From the NCBI RefSeq assembly GCF_000731675.1, contig NZ_JMIT01000001.1, positions 2,231,714 to 2,295,713 of the forward strand: 64,000 bases of DNA, in the 5' to 3' direction. The notes under the pieces were generated by a model, which ran no database searches, was not told the DNA's origin, and worked only from the letters and a program-made list of their open reading frames with translations. Positions 9,372 through 18,501 of this stretch are shown piece by piece. The translations under genes were made by a program, and so were the position numbers. This DNA is from Pseudomonas capeferrum (lineage in GTDB: Bacteria > Pseudomonadota > Gammaproteobacteria > Pseudomonadales > Pseudomonadaceae). The stretch's first letter is position 1; every line of letters starts with the position of its first letter.

Positions 9372-9887
9372 ATGACCAAACAACACGCCTTTACTCGGGA
9401 AGACCTGCTGCGCTGCAGTCGCGGTGAGCTGTTCGGCCCAGGTAATGCGCAACTGCCCGCGCCGAACATGCTGATGGTCGATCGCATCACCCATATCAGC
9501 GAAGAAGGCGGCAAGTACGGCAAAGGTGAATTGGTCGCCGAGCTGGATATCAATCCGGACCTGTGGTTCTTCGCTTGCCACTTCGAAGGCGATCCGGTCA
9601 TGCCGGGCTGCCTGGGCCTGGACGCCATGTGGCAGCTGGTCGGCTTCTTCCTCGGCTGGCAAGGCCTGCCGGGCCGCGGCCGCGCGCTGGGTTCGGGCGA
9701 AGTGAAATTCTTCGGCCAGGTATTGCCTACCGCCAAGAAAGTCACCTACAACATTCAAATCAAGCGCGTCCTGAAGGGCAAGCTGAACATGGCCATCGCC
9801 GATGGCTCGGTCAGCGTCGACGGCCGCGAGATCTACACCGCCGAAGGCCTGCGGGTCGGCGTGTTCACCTCCACTGACAATTTCTAA
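9372..9887 (+). CDS. fabA: 3-hydroxydecanoyl-ACP dehydratase/isomerase
   Basis: A 171-residue cytoplasmic enzyme that dehydrates 3-hydroxyacyl-ACP and isomerises trans-2- to cis-3-decenoyl-ACP, the branch point of anaerobic unsaturated fatty acid synthesis. The catalytic His70 ([14 protein letters not shown]) and Asp84 (GLDAMWQ) are both present. The length and N-terminus match the family, and GAGGAG precedes the ATG. It is followed 11 bases later by fabB, its usual operon partner. Confidence 0.98.
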   Translation: MTKQHAFTREDLLRCSRGELFGPGNAQLPAPNMLMVDRITHISEEGGKYGKGELVAELDINPDLWFFACHFEGDPVMPGCLGLDAMWQLVGFFLGWQGLPGRGRALGSGEVKFFGQVLPTAKKVTYNIQIKRVLKGKLNMAIADGSVSVDGREIYTAEGLRVGVFTSTDNF

Positions 9888-9898
9888 GGGTTATTCGC

Positions 9899-11119
9899 AT
9901 GCGCCGCGTCGTTATCACTGGTCTGGGCATCGTATCGTGCCTGGGCAATGACAAAGAGACCGTCACCGAAAACCTGCGTAACAGCCGTCCGGGTATCCGT
10001 TTCAACCCGGAATACAAGGAAATGGGGCTGCGCAGCCAGGTTTCCGGGTCCATCGACCTCAACCTCGAAGAACTGATCGACCGCAAGGTCTATCGCTTTG
10101 TCGGCCACGCCGCGGCCTACGCCTACCTGGCGATGCAGGACGCAATCAAGGACGCCGGCCTGACCGAAGAGCAGGTTTCCAACCCGCGCACCGGCCTGGT
10201 TGCCGGTTCCGGCGGCGCCTCGACCTTGAATCAGATGGAAGCGCTGGATACCCTGCGCGAGAAAGGCGTCAAGCGCGTCGGCCCGTACCGCGTCACCCGC
10301 ACCATGGGCAGCACCGTTTCGGCGTGCCTGGCCACCCCGTTCAAGATCAAGGGCCTGAACTACTCGATCTCGTCGGCCTGCGCCACCTCGGCACACTGCA
10401 TCGGCACCGCGCTGGAGCAGATCCAGTGGGGCAAGCAAGACATCGTCTTCGCCGGCGGCGGTGAAGAAGAGCACTGGAGCCAATCGTTCCTGTTCGATGC
10501 CATGGGCGCCCTGTCGACCAAGCGCAACGAAACCCCTGAACTGGCCTCGCGCGCCTACGACAACGACCGTGATGGCTTCGTCATCGCCGGCGGTGGCGGC
10601 ATGGTGGTGGTCGAGGAACTGGAGCACGCACTGGCCCGTGGCGCCAAGATCTACGCCGAAATCGTCGGCTACGGCGCGACCTCCGATGGCTACGACATGG
10701 TCGCCCCAAGCGGCGAAGGCGCCATCCGCTGCATGCAGCAGGCGCTGGCCACCGTCGACACCCCGATCGACTACCTGAACACCCACGGCACCTCGACCCC
10801 GGTCGGTGACGTTGCCGAGATGAAGGGTGTTCGCGCAGTGTTCGGCGACAAGGCACCGAAGATCAGCTCGACCAAGAGCCTGTCGGGCCACTCGCTGGGC
10901 GCCGCAGGTGTGCACGAGGCGATCTACTGCCTGCTGATGATGGAAAACAACTTCATCGCCGGCTCCGCCAACATCGACGAGCTGGACCCGGAAGTCGCTG
11001 ACCTGCCGATCCTGCGCAAGACCGAAGAAAACGCCAAGATCGATACGGTCATGAGCAACAGCTTCGGCTTCGGCGGCACCAACGCCACCCTGGTGCTCAA
11101 GCGCTGGGCTGGCAAGTAA
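9899..11119 (+). CDS. fabB: 3-oxoacyl-ACP synthase I
   Basis: A 406-residue condensing enzyme that elongates the cis-3-decenoyl-ACP made by FabA. The active-site cysteine is Cys161 in SSACATSAH; the two catalytic histidines are in [11 protein letters not shown] and [11 protein letters not shown]. The glycine-rich C-terminus ([13 protein letters not shown]) is typical. It shares an operon with fabA and is followed by a strong terminator. Confidence 0.98.
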   Translation: MRRVVITGLGIVSCLGNDKETVTENLRNSRPGIRFNPEYKEMGLRSQVSGSIDLNLEELIDRKVYRFVGHAAAYAYLAMQDAIKDAGLTEEQVSNPRTGLVAGSGGASTLNQMEALDTLREKGVKRVGPYRVTRTMGSTVSACLATPFKIKGLNYSISSACATSAHCIGTALEQIQWGKQDIVFAGGGEEEHWSQSFLFDAMGALSTKRNETPELASRAYDNDRDGFVIAGGGGMVVVEELEHALARGAKIYAEIVGYGATSDGYDMVAPSGEGAIRCMQQALATVDTPIDYLNTHGTSTPVGDVAEMKGVRAVFGDKAPKISSTKSLSGHSLGAAGVHEAIYCLLMMENNFIAGSANIDELDPEVADLPILRKTEENAKIDTVMSNSFGFGGTNATLVLKRWAGK

Positions 11120-11140
11120 GGCCGTGACGCAATAATGAAA

Positions 11141-11167
11141 ACGCCCCGACTGGTTCGGGGCGTTTTT
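11141..11167 (+). terminator. Rho-independent terminator of fabAB
   Basis: A nine-base stem (ACGCCCCGA / TCGGGGCGT) with a five-base loop is followed by a T run. It lies 21 bases after the fabB stop. Confidence 0.9.
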
Positions 11168-11193
11168 GTTTTTGGGTGCGGTATTGAATGTGT

Positions 11194-12198
11194 TCAATGC
11201 CCCTTGGGCAGCACTGCAAGAAAATTCTCCCGCGCCACCTTGCGCGCCACCTCTTCCGGCAAGGCATCCAGGAATGGATCAAAGCCGCGCATTTCCTCCC
11301 CCAAGCTGCCAAATCGCCCGACCACATCCGAGCCCAGCATGAAGCGCTCCGGGTAGCGCTCGACCAACGCGACCCACGCCTTGCGCGGCTTGCCGGCTTC
11401 ATCCAGCAGATACGGCTCGAGCACGCTCCACGACAGGTCGATGTACAGGTTGGGGTAGTCGCTGAGCAGTCGCTCAAGCACCGGCAGAAGAAAATCCATT
11501 TGTGTCTGATGGCGATGGATCTCCTTGCTCGCCCCCGCATGCGCCCAGATGAAGCGGGTATGCGGATGGTTGCGCAGCGGCTCCTCGATCTCGGCCAGGT
11601 ACAACGGGTTGCGCTCGCGCTTGGAGGTGATGTTGGAGTGAACCAGCACCGGCAGGTCGCGCTCGGCCGCCAGGTGGTAGATGCGCGTCATCGCTTCGTT
11701 GTTGGCCCGGGGCGTGTCACCACTGGTCAGGGCGGTCAAGTCATCGTGACGCGTGAACACTTCGCCAATGCCCTGCCACAGCCCGGGATACAGCTCGAGC
11801 ATGCGCTCGATGTGGCTCAGGGCATTCTTGTCCACCGGATTGAAGCCAGTGAGAAACGGATGGAAACGCTTGCGCTGCTCGGGCGGGAGTTTCTCCAGGG
11901 CCGCAGCGACGTAGATATCGGTGGCACTGTACCAATAGGCGTCGGCATCGTCACCGGCGTAATAGCGCGGCCGCTTCGGTTCATCCTCGTGCCATTTCTT
12001 GGCCACCGAGACCCCGGAAATCATCGACTGGTCGATACCCGCCTGGTCCATGGCCTTGAGCAGGGCTGGCATGCCCTCGGTTTCCTGAAAGAAGTCGACG
12101 TAGTGCAGATGGGCATCGCTGTAGCGGTACTCGCGCGCCTGGGCTGCGTGGCACAGCAGGCCCGAGAGCAACACGCCAGCCAGTGCTCTGGCGATCAT
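11194..12198 (-). CDS. Exported amidohydrolase-family metal-dependent hydrolase
   Basis: A 334-residue protein with a signal peptide (residues 1-20, cut after AQA). The mature part has a TIM-barrel amidohydrolase pattern: DAHLHY near the start for the first metal site, LVHSN for a second histidine, FIWAHAGAS for a third, and MLGSDVVG for the conserved aspartate. This resembles amidohydrolase_2 enzymes related to aminocarboxymuconate-semialdehyde decarboxylase. It is transcribed towards the fabB terminator from its own start with AAGGA upstream. Periplasmic; substrate unknown. Confidence 0.8.
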   Translation of the reverse strand: MIARALAGVLLSGLLCHAAQAREYRYSDAHLHYVDFFQETEGMPALLKAMDQAGIDQSMISGVSVAKKWHEDEPKRPRYYAGDDADAYWYSATDIYVAAALEKLPPEQRKRFHPFLTGFNPVDKNALSHIERMLELYPGLWQGIGEVFTRHDDLTALTSGDTPRANNEAMTRIYHLAAERDLPVLVHSNITSKRERNPLYLAEIEEPLRNHPHTRFIWAHAGASKEIHRHQTQMDFLLPVLERLLSDYPNLYIDLSWSVLEPYLLDEAGKPRKAWVALVERYPERFMLGSDVVGRFGSLGEEMRGFDPFLDALPEEVARKVARENFLAVLPKGH

Positions 12199-12313
12199 GG
12201 CAGCATCCTTATCCTGATTCGAACAGAGTAGACCCTCGCCTTAAGGCGGCGGTTCAGCAATGGCGGACAACCCGCTATGCTGGAGGCTCGAGCGCCCTCG
12301 AATGGAGCCCCGC

Positions 12314-13177
12314 ATGAGCCGCCCGTTGATCATCCGCCCGCGCGCCGAATCGGTAGAGGGCCAGCCGATCCTGCGCCCACTGCCCTCGGCCCAGTGCCGC
12401 AGCGTCGGCCCATTCGTGTTCTTCGACCACATGCTCGAGACCGACTATCCGCCTGGCAGCGGCATGGACATCCGCCAGCATCCGCACATTGGCCTGTCGA
12501 CCCTGACCTACCTGTTCGAGGGCGCGATACTGCACAAGGACAGCCTCGGCTCGACGCAGCTGGTGCTGCCCGGGGAGGTCAGCTGGATGACCGCAGGGGC
12601 GGGTGTCGCCCACGTCGAGCGCACGCCCGCAGAAAGCGTTGCTCGCGGGTCACGGCTGCATGGCCTGCAGGTCTGGCTGGCGTCGCCGCGCGAGCACGAG
12701 CAGGGCAACGCCAGCTACAGCCACCATACTGCGGCGAGCCTGCCGGTCAGCGACAGCTTGGGGGTGCGGATCTGCATGATTGCCGGCCAGGGGTTTTGCC
12801 TGAAGTCACCGGTGCCGGTGCTCTCCCCCACCCTCTACGCGCACGTTCGAATGCAGCCGGCCACGACCCTGCGGGTGCCGACCGAGCACGCGCAGCGGGC
12901 GCTGTACCTGCTGGAGGGTGAGTTGCTGCTGGATGATCAGGAGGTCGAGCCGTGCAGCCTGCTGGTGCTGCCCGAGGGCGAAGAGGTGACGCTGTATGCC
13001 GAGGGCGAATGCCAGCTGGTGTTGCTGGGTGGCGCGCCCCTGGATGGGCCGCGGCGGATGAACTGGAACTTCGTCGCGAGTGACCCGGCGTTGATCGAAC
13101 AGGCTCGGGGACGCTGGGCCGCAGGCGATTGGCCGGGGGTGCCGGGGGAAAGCGAACGGATCGAATTGCCGCGCTAG
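12314..13177 (+). CDS. Pirin family protein
   Basis: A 287-residue protein with two cupin domains. The N-terminal domain has the pirin signature: FFDHM, a PHPH-like QHPHIGLSTLTYLFEG and an HVERTP region supplying iron ligands. The C-terminal cupin runs from about residue 170. I placed the start at the ATG at 12314, preceded by GGAG at six bases, not at upstream codons. Pirins are Fe(II) proteins; some act as quercetinases and others as transcriptional co-factors. Function here is not established. It converges with the dienelactone hydrolase gene. Confidence 0.88.
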   Translation: MSRPLIIRPRAESVEGQPILRPLPSAQCRSVGPFVFFDHMLETDYPPGSGMDIRQHPHIGLSTLTYLFEGAILHKDSLGSTQLVLPGEVSWMTAGAGVAHVERTPAESVARGSRLHGLQVWLASPREHEQGNASYSHHTAASLPVSDSLGVRICMIAGQGFCLKSPVPVLSPTLYAHVRMQPATTLRVPTEHAQRALYLLEGELLLDDQEVEPCSLLVLPEGEEVTLYAEGECQLVLLGGAPLDGPRRMNWNFVASDPALIEQARGRWAAGDWPGVPGESERIELPR

Positions 13178-13245
13178 TGGGGCCGCTGCCACAGTGAAGG
13201 GCGAACCGATGCCTGTGGTAGCGGCCATGCCGGACCGGCCGGAAA

Positions 13246-13262
13246 GGGCTGCGCAGCAGCCC
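13246..13262. repeat. Intergenic hairpin, truncated REP-like element
   Basis: GGGCTGC-GCA-GCAGCCC lies between the convergent pirin and dienelactone hydrolase genes. The sequence next to it (CCGGCAATCTCAA) is repeated beside another hairpin at 55534, so this is probably one copy of a dispersed element that also serves as a terminator for the minus-strand gene. Confidence 0.55.
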
Positions 13263-13270
13263 CGGCAATC

Positions 13271-13996
13271 TCAACCCTTGAACACTTCAGTCAGCAGGTT
13301 GTGCATCGCCTTGAACGCCCGTTCAGAGGTCTTGCGGTCGTACTGCATCTTGCCTGGCACGTTGGCCGCCGGATCGGTGAACGAATGCACCGCCCCGCCG
13401 TAGCTGAGCAACTGCCAGTCGACGCTGGCCGCATTCATCTCTTCCTCGAACGCTGGCAACTGCTCGCGTGGCACCAGCGGATCGGACGCACCATGCAGCA
13501 CCAGCACAGCACCCTTGATGCGCTTGGCGTCTTCGGCATTCGGCGTATCCAGGGTGCCGTGGAACGACACTGCCGCCTTCAGGTCGGCACCGGCGCGGGC
13601 CAGCTCCAGCGCACAGCAACCGCCGAAGCAGAACCCGAAGGTCGCCACCTTGCCGGGCGCCAACAGCGCCTTGGACTGCCCGAGCAACTGATCCAGCGCC
13701 TCTTTCATGCGCTTGCGCAGCTCGCCACGGTCATTTTTCAGCGGCATCATCGCCGCCCCCGCTTCGTCAGCGTTGGACGGACGCACCGACTGCCCATACA
13801 GGTCGGCGATCAACACCACATAGCCCTGTTCGGCGACTTCCCGGGCGATGCGCTCAGCGCCTTCGCCAATGCCCATCCAGTTCGGCGCCATCACCAGCGC
13901 AGGGCGACCGAGCGCCCCTGGCTCGTACACCAGGCGGCTCTCATAGGTCTTGCCGGAAAGGTGATAGACCAGCGATTCAACGATTACCTTGCTCAT
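13271..13996 (-). CDS. Dienelactone hydrolase family protein
   Basis: A 241-residue alpha/beta hydrolase of the dienelactone hydrolase family. The nucleophile elbow reads GFCFGGCC, with cysteine in place of serine as in true dienelactone hydrolases. The acid lies near HGASDPLVP and the catalytic histidine in GGAVHSFTDP. The ATG at 13996 has AGGAGG upstream; seven upstream codons are not needed. Dienelactone hydrolases act in chlorocatechol breakdown, but no such pathway is nearby, so the substrate is open. Cytoplasmic. Confidence 0.88.
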   Translation of the reverse strand: MSKVIVESLVYHLSGKTYESRLVYEPGALGRPALVMAPNWMGIGEGAERIAREVAEQGYVVLIADLYGQSVRPSNADEAGAAMMPLKNDRGELRKRMKEALDQLLGQSKALLAPGKVATFGFCFGGCCALELARAGADLKAAVSFHGTLDTPNAEDAKRIKGAVLVLHGASDPLVPREQLPAFEEEMNAASVDWQLLSYGGAVHSFTDPAANVPGKMQYDRKTSERAFKAMHNLLTEVFKG

Positions 13997-14018
13997 CAAA
14001 CTCCTCCTTGCCCCCATG

Positions 14019-14043
14019 AAAAAAGCCCGCCGAAGCGGGCTTT
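14019..14043 (-). terminator. Rho-independent terminator of htpG
   Basis: On the minus strand AGCCCGC, a four-base TTCG loop and GCGGGCT are followed by a T run. It is placed 13 bases after the htpG stop. Confidence 0.9.
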
Positions 14044-14056
14044 CCTAACCTCTAAC

Positions 14057-15961
14057 TCAAGCAGACAGCTCGACCAGAAGCTTATTCAGGCGACGGACGT
14101 AAGCCGCCGGGTCCTTCAGGCTGTCGCCCGCCGCCAGGGCAGCCTGATCGAAGAGGATGTGCGACAGCTCGGCGAAGCGGTCTTCGCTCTGTTCGTGGTC
14201 CAGCTTCTCGATCAGCGGGTGGCTCGGGTTGAATTCGAAGATCGGCTTGGAATCCGGCACCTTCTGCCCGCTGGCTTCGAGGATCTGGCGCATCTGCAGG
14301 CCCAGATCCTGTTCGCCGATGGCGAGAATCGCCGGCGAGTCGGTCAGGCGGTGGGAAACGCGTACCTCGGCAACGCTGTCACCCAGCGCGCCTTTCAGGC
14401 GCTCGACCAGGCCTTCTTTGTCTTTGGCGACTTCTTCCTGGGCCTTCTTGTCTTCCTCGGAATCCAGCTTGCCCAAGTCCAGGTCGCCACGGGCGACGTC
14501 GACGAAGCTCTTGCCGTCGAACTCGTTGAGGTAGCTCATCAGCCACTCATCGATACGGTCGGTCAGCAGCAGGACCTCGATGCCCTTCTTGCGGAAGACT
14601 TCCAGGTGCGGGCTGTTCTTGACCTGCGCATAGGTTTCGCCGGTGAGGTAGTAGATCTTGTCCTGGCCTTCCTTGGCGCGGGCCAGGTAATCGGCCAGGG
14701 CGACGCTCTGCTCACCGCTGTCGTCATGGGTGGAAGCGAAGCGCAGCAGGCCTGCGATCTTCTCTTTGTTGGCGAAGTCCTCGGCCGGGCCCTCCTTCAG
14801 CACTTGGCCGAAGTTTTTCCAGAAGCCCTTGTACTGCTCTGGCTCGTTTTTCGCCAGCTTCTCCAGCATGTCCAGCACGCGCTTGGTCAGCGCGGTCTTC
14901 ATCGAATCGATGATCGGGTCTTTTTGCAGGATTTCGCGAGAAACGTTCAGCGACAGGTCGTTGGAATCGACCACGCCCTTGATGAAGCGCAGGTACAGCG
15001 GCAGGAACGACTCGGCCTGGTCCATGATGAACACGCGCTGCACATACAGCTTCAGGCCACGCGGTGCTTCACGCTGGTACAGGTCGAACGGCGCGCGGGC
15101 CGGGACGTACAGCAGCGAGTTGTATTCAAGCTTGCCTTCGACCTTGTTGTGGCTCCAGGCCAGCGGGTTTTCGAAGTCATGGCCGATGTGCTTGTAGAAC
15201 TCCTGGTATTCCTCGTCCTTGATCTCGGTACGCGGACGGGTCCACAGGGCACTGGCACGGTTGACGGTTTCCCACTCAACGGCTGGCTGCTCCTCGCCTT
15301 CTGCAGCTTCCTGCTCTTTAGGCAGTTGGATCGGCAGGGCAATGTGATCGGAGTACTTCTTGACCAGGTTGCGCAGGCGCCAGCCATCGGCGAACTCCTG
15401 CTCATCCTTCTTCAGGTGCAGCACGATGCGGGTGCCGCGCTCTGGCTTGTCTACGGTAGCGACTTCGAACTCGCCCTCGCCTTTGGACGACCAGTGCACG
15501 CCCTCGGCGGCCGGCTGGCCTGCGCGACGGCTGTAGACGTCGACCTTGTCGGCAACGATGAAGGCCGAATAGAAGCCCACGCCGAACTGACCGATCAGGT
15601 GCGAGTCCTTCTTCTGGTCACCGGTGAGGTTCTTCATGAAGTCGGCAGTACCGGACTTGGCGATGGTACCCAGGTGGGTGATGACGTCTTCGCGGCTCAT
15701 GCCAATGCCGTTGTCGTCGAGCGTGATGGTGCCGGCGTCCTTGTCGAAGCTCAGACGAATGCGCAGATCCGCGTCGCCTTCGAGCAGCTCTGGCTTGGCC
15801 AGGGCTTCGAAACGCAGCTTGTCAGCCGCGTCAGAGGCGTTGGAAACCAGCTCACGCAGGAAGATTTCCTTGTTCGAGTACAGCGAATGAATCATGAGGT
15901 GCAGCAGCTGCTTTACCTCGGTCTGGAAGCCCAGGGTTTCCTTTTGTGTTTCCACACTCAT
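14057..15961 (-). CDS. htpG: Molecular chaperone HtpG (Hsp90)
   Basis: A 634-residue cytoplasmic Hsp90 chaperone. The GHKL ATPase domain at the N-terminus shows [23 protein letters not shown] and GQFGVGFYS. The middle domain follows, with [10 protein letters not shown], and the C-terminal dimerisation domain ends [16 protein letters not shown] chose MSVETQ at 15961; an ATG three codons earlier is possible. A near-perfect sigma-32 promoter lies about 75 bases upstream, so heat induction is expected. A terminator follows. Confidence 0.98.
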   Translation of the reverse strand: MSVETQKETLGFQTEVKQLLHLMIHSLYSNKEIFLRELVSNASDAADKLRFEALAKPELLEGDADLRIRLSFDKDAGTITLDDNGIGMSREDVITHLGTIAKSGTADFMKNLTGDQKKDSHLIGQFGVGFYSAFIVADKVDVYSRRAGQPAAEGVHWSSKGEGEFEVATVDKPERGTRIVLHLKKDEQEFADGWRLRNLVKKYSDHIALPIQLPKEQEAAEGEEQPAVEWETVNRASALWTRPRTEIKDEEYQEFYKHIGHDFENPLAWSHNKVEGKLEYNSLLYVPARAPFDLYQREAPRGLKLYVQRVFIMDQAESFLPLYLRFIKGVVDSNDLSLNVSREILQKDPIIDSMKTALTKRVLDMLEKLAKNEPEQYKGFWKNFGQVLKEGPAEDFANKEKIAGLLRFASTHDDSGEQSVALADYLARAKEGQDKIYYLTGETYAQVKNSPHLEVFRKKGIEVLLLTDRIDEWLMSYLNEFDGKSFVDVARGDLDLGKLDSEEDKKAQEEVAKDKEGLVERLKGALGDSVAEVRVSHRLTDSPAILAIGEQDLGLQMRQILEASGQKVPDSKPIFEFNPSHPLIEKLDHEQSEDRFAELSHILFDQAALAAGDSLKDPAAYVRRLNKLLVELSA

Positions 15962-16030
15962 GGTCTTCAAAACTCCGATCTGATGGCAGTGGGCGCCTGC
16001 AGCCGATTCGGCCTGCGTTAATGGCGGATG

Positions 16031-16513
16031 TCATGCAGATGGGGGCTGCCCAGGCGATTTCAAGGGCTTTTCCGGTTCGATCTTGAAATGTGCCCGGGCG
16101 GTGGCGATGGGCGACTGCCGATCACCTTGCCAGGCGGTGATGGCAACGTTGGTCACCCGTCGCCCTTGGCGCCACAGCTGGCACTGGGCGTAGGTGTCGC
16201 GAAAGTGCCCGGCGCGCAGGTAGTCGATGGAGAAGTCGATGACCTTGGGAATGCTCGCACTCTCGCTGTAGATCAGCAGGTACAACGCCGCAGACAACTC
16301 CATGAACCCTGCGATCACGCCACCATGAATCGCTGGCAGCAAAGGGTTACCAATGTTGTCCGGGTTGGCTGGCAGGCGGAAAAGCAGGTCCTCGCCCTGG
16401 CGCTCGCATTCGATGCCGATCAGACCGGCATAGGGGATCAATGCCAGCAACGGCCGGTAGTCGCCCACCGCGTGGGCGGCATTGAGTTGCTGGCGTACGT
16501 CTGGCGGGATCAT
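16031..16513 (-). CDS. PaaI-family hotdog thioesterase
   Basis: A 160-residue hotdog-fold protein. The segment NPLLPAIHGGVIAGFMELSAALYLL contains the HGG-type motif and the following catalytic acidic residue of PaaI thioesterases. VIDFSIDYLRAGHF is the usual second strand. It probably hydrolyses an acyl-CoA in the cytoplasm; the substrate is unknown. Its start overlaps the stop of a second thioesterase gene by four bases, and its 3' end contains the htpG promoter. Confidence 0.82.
   Translation of the reverse strand: MIPPDVRQQLNAAHAVGDYRPLLALIPYAGLIGIECERQGEDLLFRLPANPDNIGNPLLPAIHGGVIAGFMELSAALYLLIYSESASIPKVIDFSIDYLRAGHFRDTYAQCQLWRQGRRVTNVAITAWQGDRQSPIATARAHFKIEPEKPLKSPGQPPSA
16037..16064 (-). 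promoter_or_regulatory. Sigma-32 heat-shock promoter for htpG
   Basis: On the minus strand CTTGAAA, a 13-base spacer and CCCCATCT match the heat-shock consensus (CTTGAAA-N13-CCCCATNT). It lies inside the last codons of the upstream thioesterase gene and 75-100 bases before the htpG start. Confidence 0.8.
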
Positions 16514-16986
16514 GCGCCACCCTCCTTGAGGCTGTTGCCGAAGCGAATACCGCCCTTGATCTGCGGCCCCAGGCGCATGAACGTTCCCACCACCTGGCAG
16601 ATGGGCTGGCTGGGGTCGTCCTGGTAGGCGCTGCCGCGGGTGAAGATCACATCACGCGTCACCCGGTAGCACTGGGCATGGCCATAGATGTCCTTGCCGG
16701 CCTCGGCTGTGTGCATGTAGTCGATGCGCAGGTCCAGGGTCGGGCACACTTCAAACTGTGGCAGCGCACACAGGGTGGCCATGCCGCAGGTAGTGTCCAT
16801 CAGCGTGGTCAGCGCCCCACCATGCACCGCGCCGGTTTGCGGGTTGCCAACGATTGCCGGCGACCACGGCAAGATCAACGTCATGCCCTGCGTATCGGCA
16901 TGCGCCACGCGCATCTGCAACAACTGACAATGCTTCAAGGCCGACAGAAAACGCTCGGCCATGGCCATCAAGGTTGAATCGCTCAT
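16510..16986 (-). CDS. PaaI-family hotdog thioesterase
   Basis: A 158-residue hotdog-fold protein. NPQTGAVHGGALTTLMDTTCGMA carries the HGG motif and catalytic aspartate, and TLDLRIDYMHTAEAG the following strand. The start at 16986 (MSDSTLMAM) fits the family; upstream codons to 17019 seem unneeded. It is translationally coupled to the next thioesterase, and the two may have arisen by duplication or work as a pair on related acyl-CoAs. Confidence 0.82.
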   Translation of the reverse strand: MSDSTLMAMAERFLSALKHCQLLQMRVAHADTQGMTLILPWSPAIVGNPQTGAVHGGALTTLMDTTCGMATLCALPQFEVCPTLDLRIDYMHTAEAGKDIYGHAQCYRVTRDVIFTRGSAYQDDPSQPICQVVGTFMRLGPQIKGGIRFGNSLKEGGA

Positions 16987-17140
16987 CGGCAAGTTCCAGG
17001 GCTGCGGACGCAACGGCATAAAACCGTTAAAAAATCTATGTAGAACGGGGCGTTATATATCTGTAACCTGCGCGGAACTTATTCCGCGTAGTTGTACTCG
17101 AAGGAACAAGTCACTTATTCCACCAAGGAGATACACCCCC

Positions 17141-17452
17141 ATGCGTAAACCTTTTGCTTTTGCTCTGATGCTGGCTGCTGCCATGGGCCTGGCCGCTTGC
17201 GATAAAGCGAGCGAAGACAAAGCCCAAGACGCACAGCAACACGCCGAGCAAGCCCAGGAAAAAATGGGCGAAGCTCAGGATAAGATGAACGAAGCCGCCA
17301 AGGAAAACGCTGAAGCTGCCAAAGATCAGGCCGAAGCGCAGCAGAAGGCCGCCGAAGAAGCCGCTCCGGCAACTCCGGCTCCGGAAGCCGCCCCGGCCAC
17401 TCCAGCGCCAGAAACCGCGCCTGCTACTCCAACCGAACCTGCCAAGCAGTAA
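17141..17452 (+). CDS. Small Ala/Glu-rich lipoprotein
   Basis: A 103-residue protein. A signal peptide leads to the lipobox LAAC, with the lipidated cysteine near residue 20. The mature part is a charged, alanine-rich stretch (KAQDAQQHAEQAQEKMGEA and similar) that should form a helix or coiled coil, then a Pro/Ala tail with repeated APATPAPE units. AAGGAG precedes the start by ten bases. It ends in its own terminator, so it is a stand-alone unit. Probably an envelope-anchored filament or spacer; function unknown. Confidence 0.85.
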   Translation: MRKPFAFALMLAAAMGLAACDKASEDKAQDAQQHAEQAQEKMGEAQDKMNEAAKENAEAAKDQAEAQQKAAEEAAPATPAPEAAPATPAPETAPATPTEPAKQ

Positions 17453-17463
17453 TCGGCTTGTAC

Positions 17464-17492
17464 AAAAAAACCCGACACTGTCGGGTTTTTTT
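17464..17492 (+). terminator. Rho-independent terminator of the small lipoprotein gene
   Basis: CCCGACA, one base, TGTCGGG and a seven-base T run. An A run on the other side means it could also work on the minus strand for the DUF599 gene. Confidence 0.88.
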
Positions 17493-17519
17493 ATGCCTGA
17501 AGTTTAACGATTAAACGTT

Positions 17520-18269
17520 TCAGTTTCCGGAAGCCGAGCTCTCCTTGGCGACGTCCACCGGCGCACTTTCCGTGGGTGTGAACACCATCACATCCAGCAC
17601 ATCGGAATGGAACTCACGGCGGTAGAGAATCAATACAACCCCGACACTCATCACCATGAACAACCAGGGGCTGATAAACCAGCTCAACATGGCCATGCCA
17701 AAGTAATACGCGCGCAACCCCAAGTTGAACTGGTTGGCCGCCAGCGACAACACCCGCGCGGCGCGCGAGGCAAATGCCTTGCGCTCCAGCTCATTGACCA
17801 GGCGCTCGCCAATCATCGGCGCCGACCCTACCAGCACCGCCGCGAAGTTGTACTGACGCATGCACCAGCTGAAGGTGAAGAAGGCATAAACGAAGACCGT
17901 CGCCAGGCACAGCAACTTGATTTCCGACATGCCTTGGGACGTCTGCTGCACCAAGGGCAGGTCGGCCAGCAGCGACAGCGCCCTGTCCGAGGCACCGAGT
18001 ACGGTGAGAATACCCGCAAGAATGATCAAGGTACTTGAGGCGAAAAACGAAGCGTTGCGCTCCAGGTTGCCGATCACGCTGGCATCGGCGATGCGGTTGT
18101 CGCGCATCAACATGCGCCGCATCCAGTCTTCGCGGTACAGGTGCAGCACGCTGGCCAGGCAAGCGGTGTCGCGGCCCTTCCAGATGGCATAACGGGTGTA
18201 GCCGCCCCAGCAGGCTGCGAACCAGCAGATTGCCAGCAGGTTGTTGAAGTTGCTTTGAATGAAGTTCAT
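17520..18269 (-). CDS. DUF599 inner-membrane protein
   Basis: A 249-residue protein with four clear hydrophobic segments: about residues 8-25, 70-95, 115-140 and 190-225. The start MNFIQSNFNNLLAICWF and internal RDTACL and FTFSWCMRQYNF segments match the DUF599 family of membrane proteins of unknown role. A longer open frame upstream is non-native. It ends just before the shared terminator at 17464-17492. Confidence 0.78.
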   Translation of the reverse strand: MNFIQSNFNNLLAICWFAACWGGYTRYAIWKGRDTACLASVLHLYREDWMRRMLMRDNRIADASVIGNLERNASFFASSTLIILAGILTVLGASDRALSLLADLPLVQQTSQGMSEIKLLCLATVFVYAFFTFSWCMRQYNFAAVLVGSAPMIGERLVNELERKAFASRAARVLSLAANQFNLGLRAYYFGMAMLSWFISPWLFMVMSVGVVLILYRREFHSDVLDVMVFTPTESAPVDVAKESSASGN

Positions 18270-18403
18270 GCAGGTTTCCCGAAAGCCAGGTGCACAAAGA
18301 ATAGAGACCGGGTTTCGACGCCCGCAAGCAGCAAAAGGCACACCACCGCAACGAATAATGCCGCTTCGCGCAACCGTCTGCAAAAACGCCCCAGGCAAAC
18401 AAC

Positions 18404-18436
18404 AAAAAACCCCGCATCCATTCGGAGACGGGGTTT
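18404..18436 (-). terminator. Rho-independent terminator of brnQ
   Basis: On the minus strand AAACCCCG and CGGGGTTT pair across a 14-base loop and run into a T stretch, about 65 bases after the brnQ stop. Confidence 0.8.
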
Positions 18437-18501
18437 CAGGTGTAAACCGCTGGCTGGCACCCTGTGGCTTGTGGCCGGTGCAGCCCTCAGGCTTCAACCT
18501 A

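Noticed and set aside
13301..16021. A 906-codon plus-strand open frame opposite dienelactone hydrolase and htpG
   Set aside because: Antisense shadow of conserved genes; the product is low in recognisable motifs and spans a terminator.
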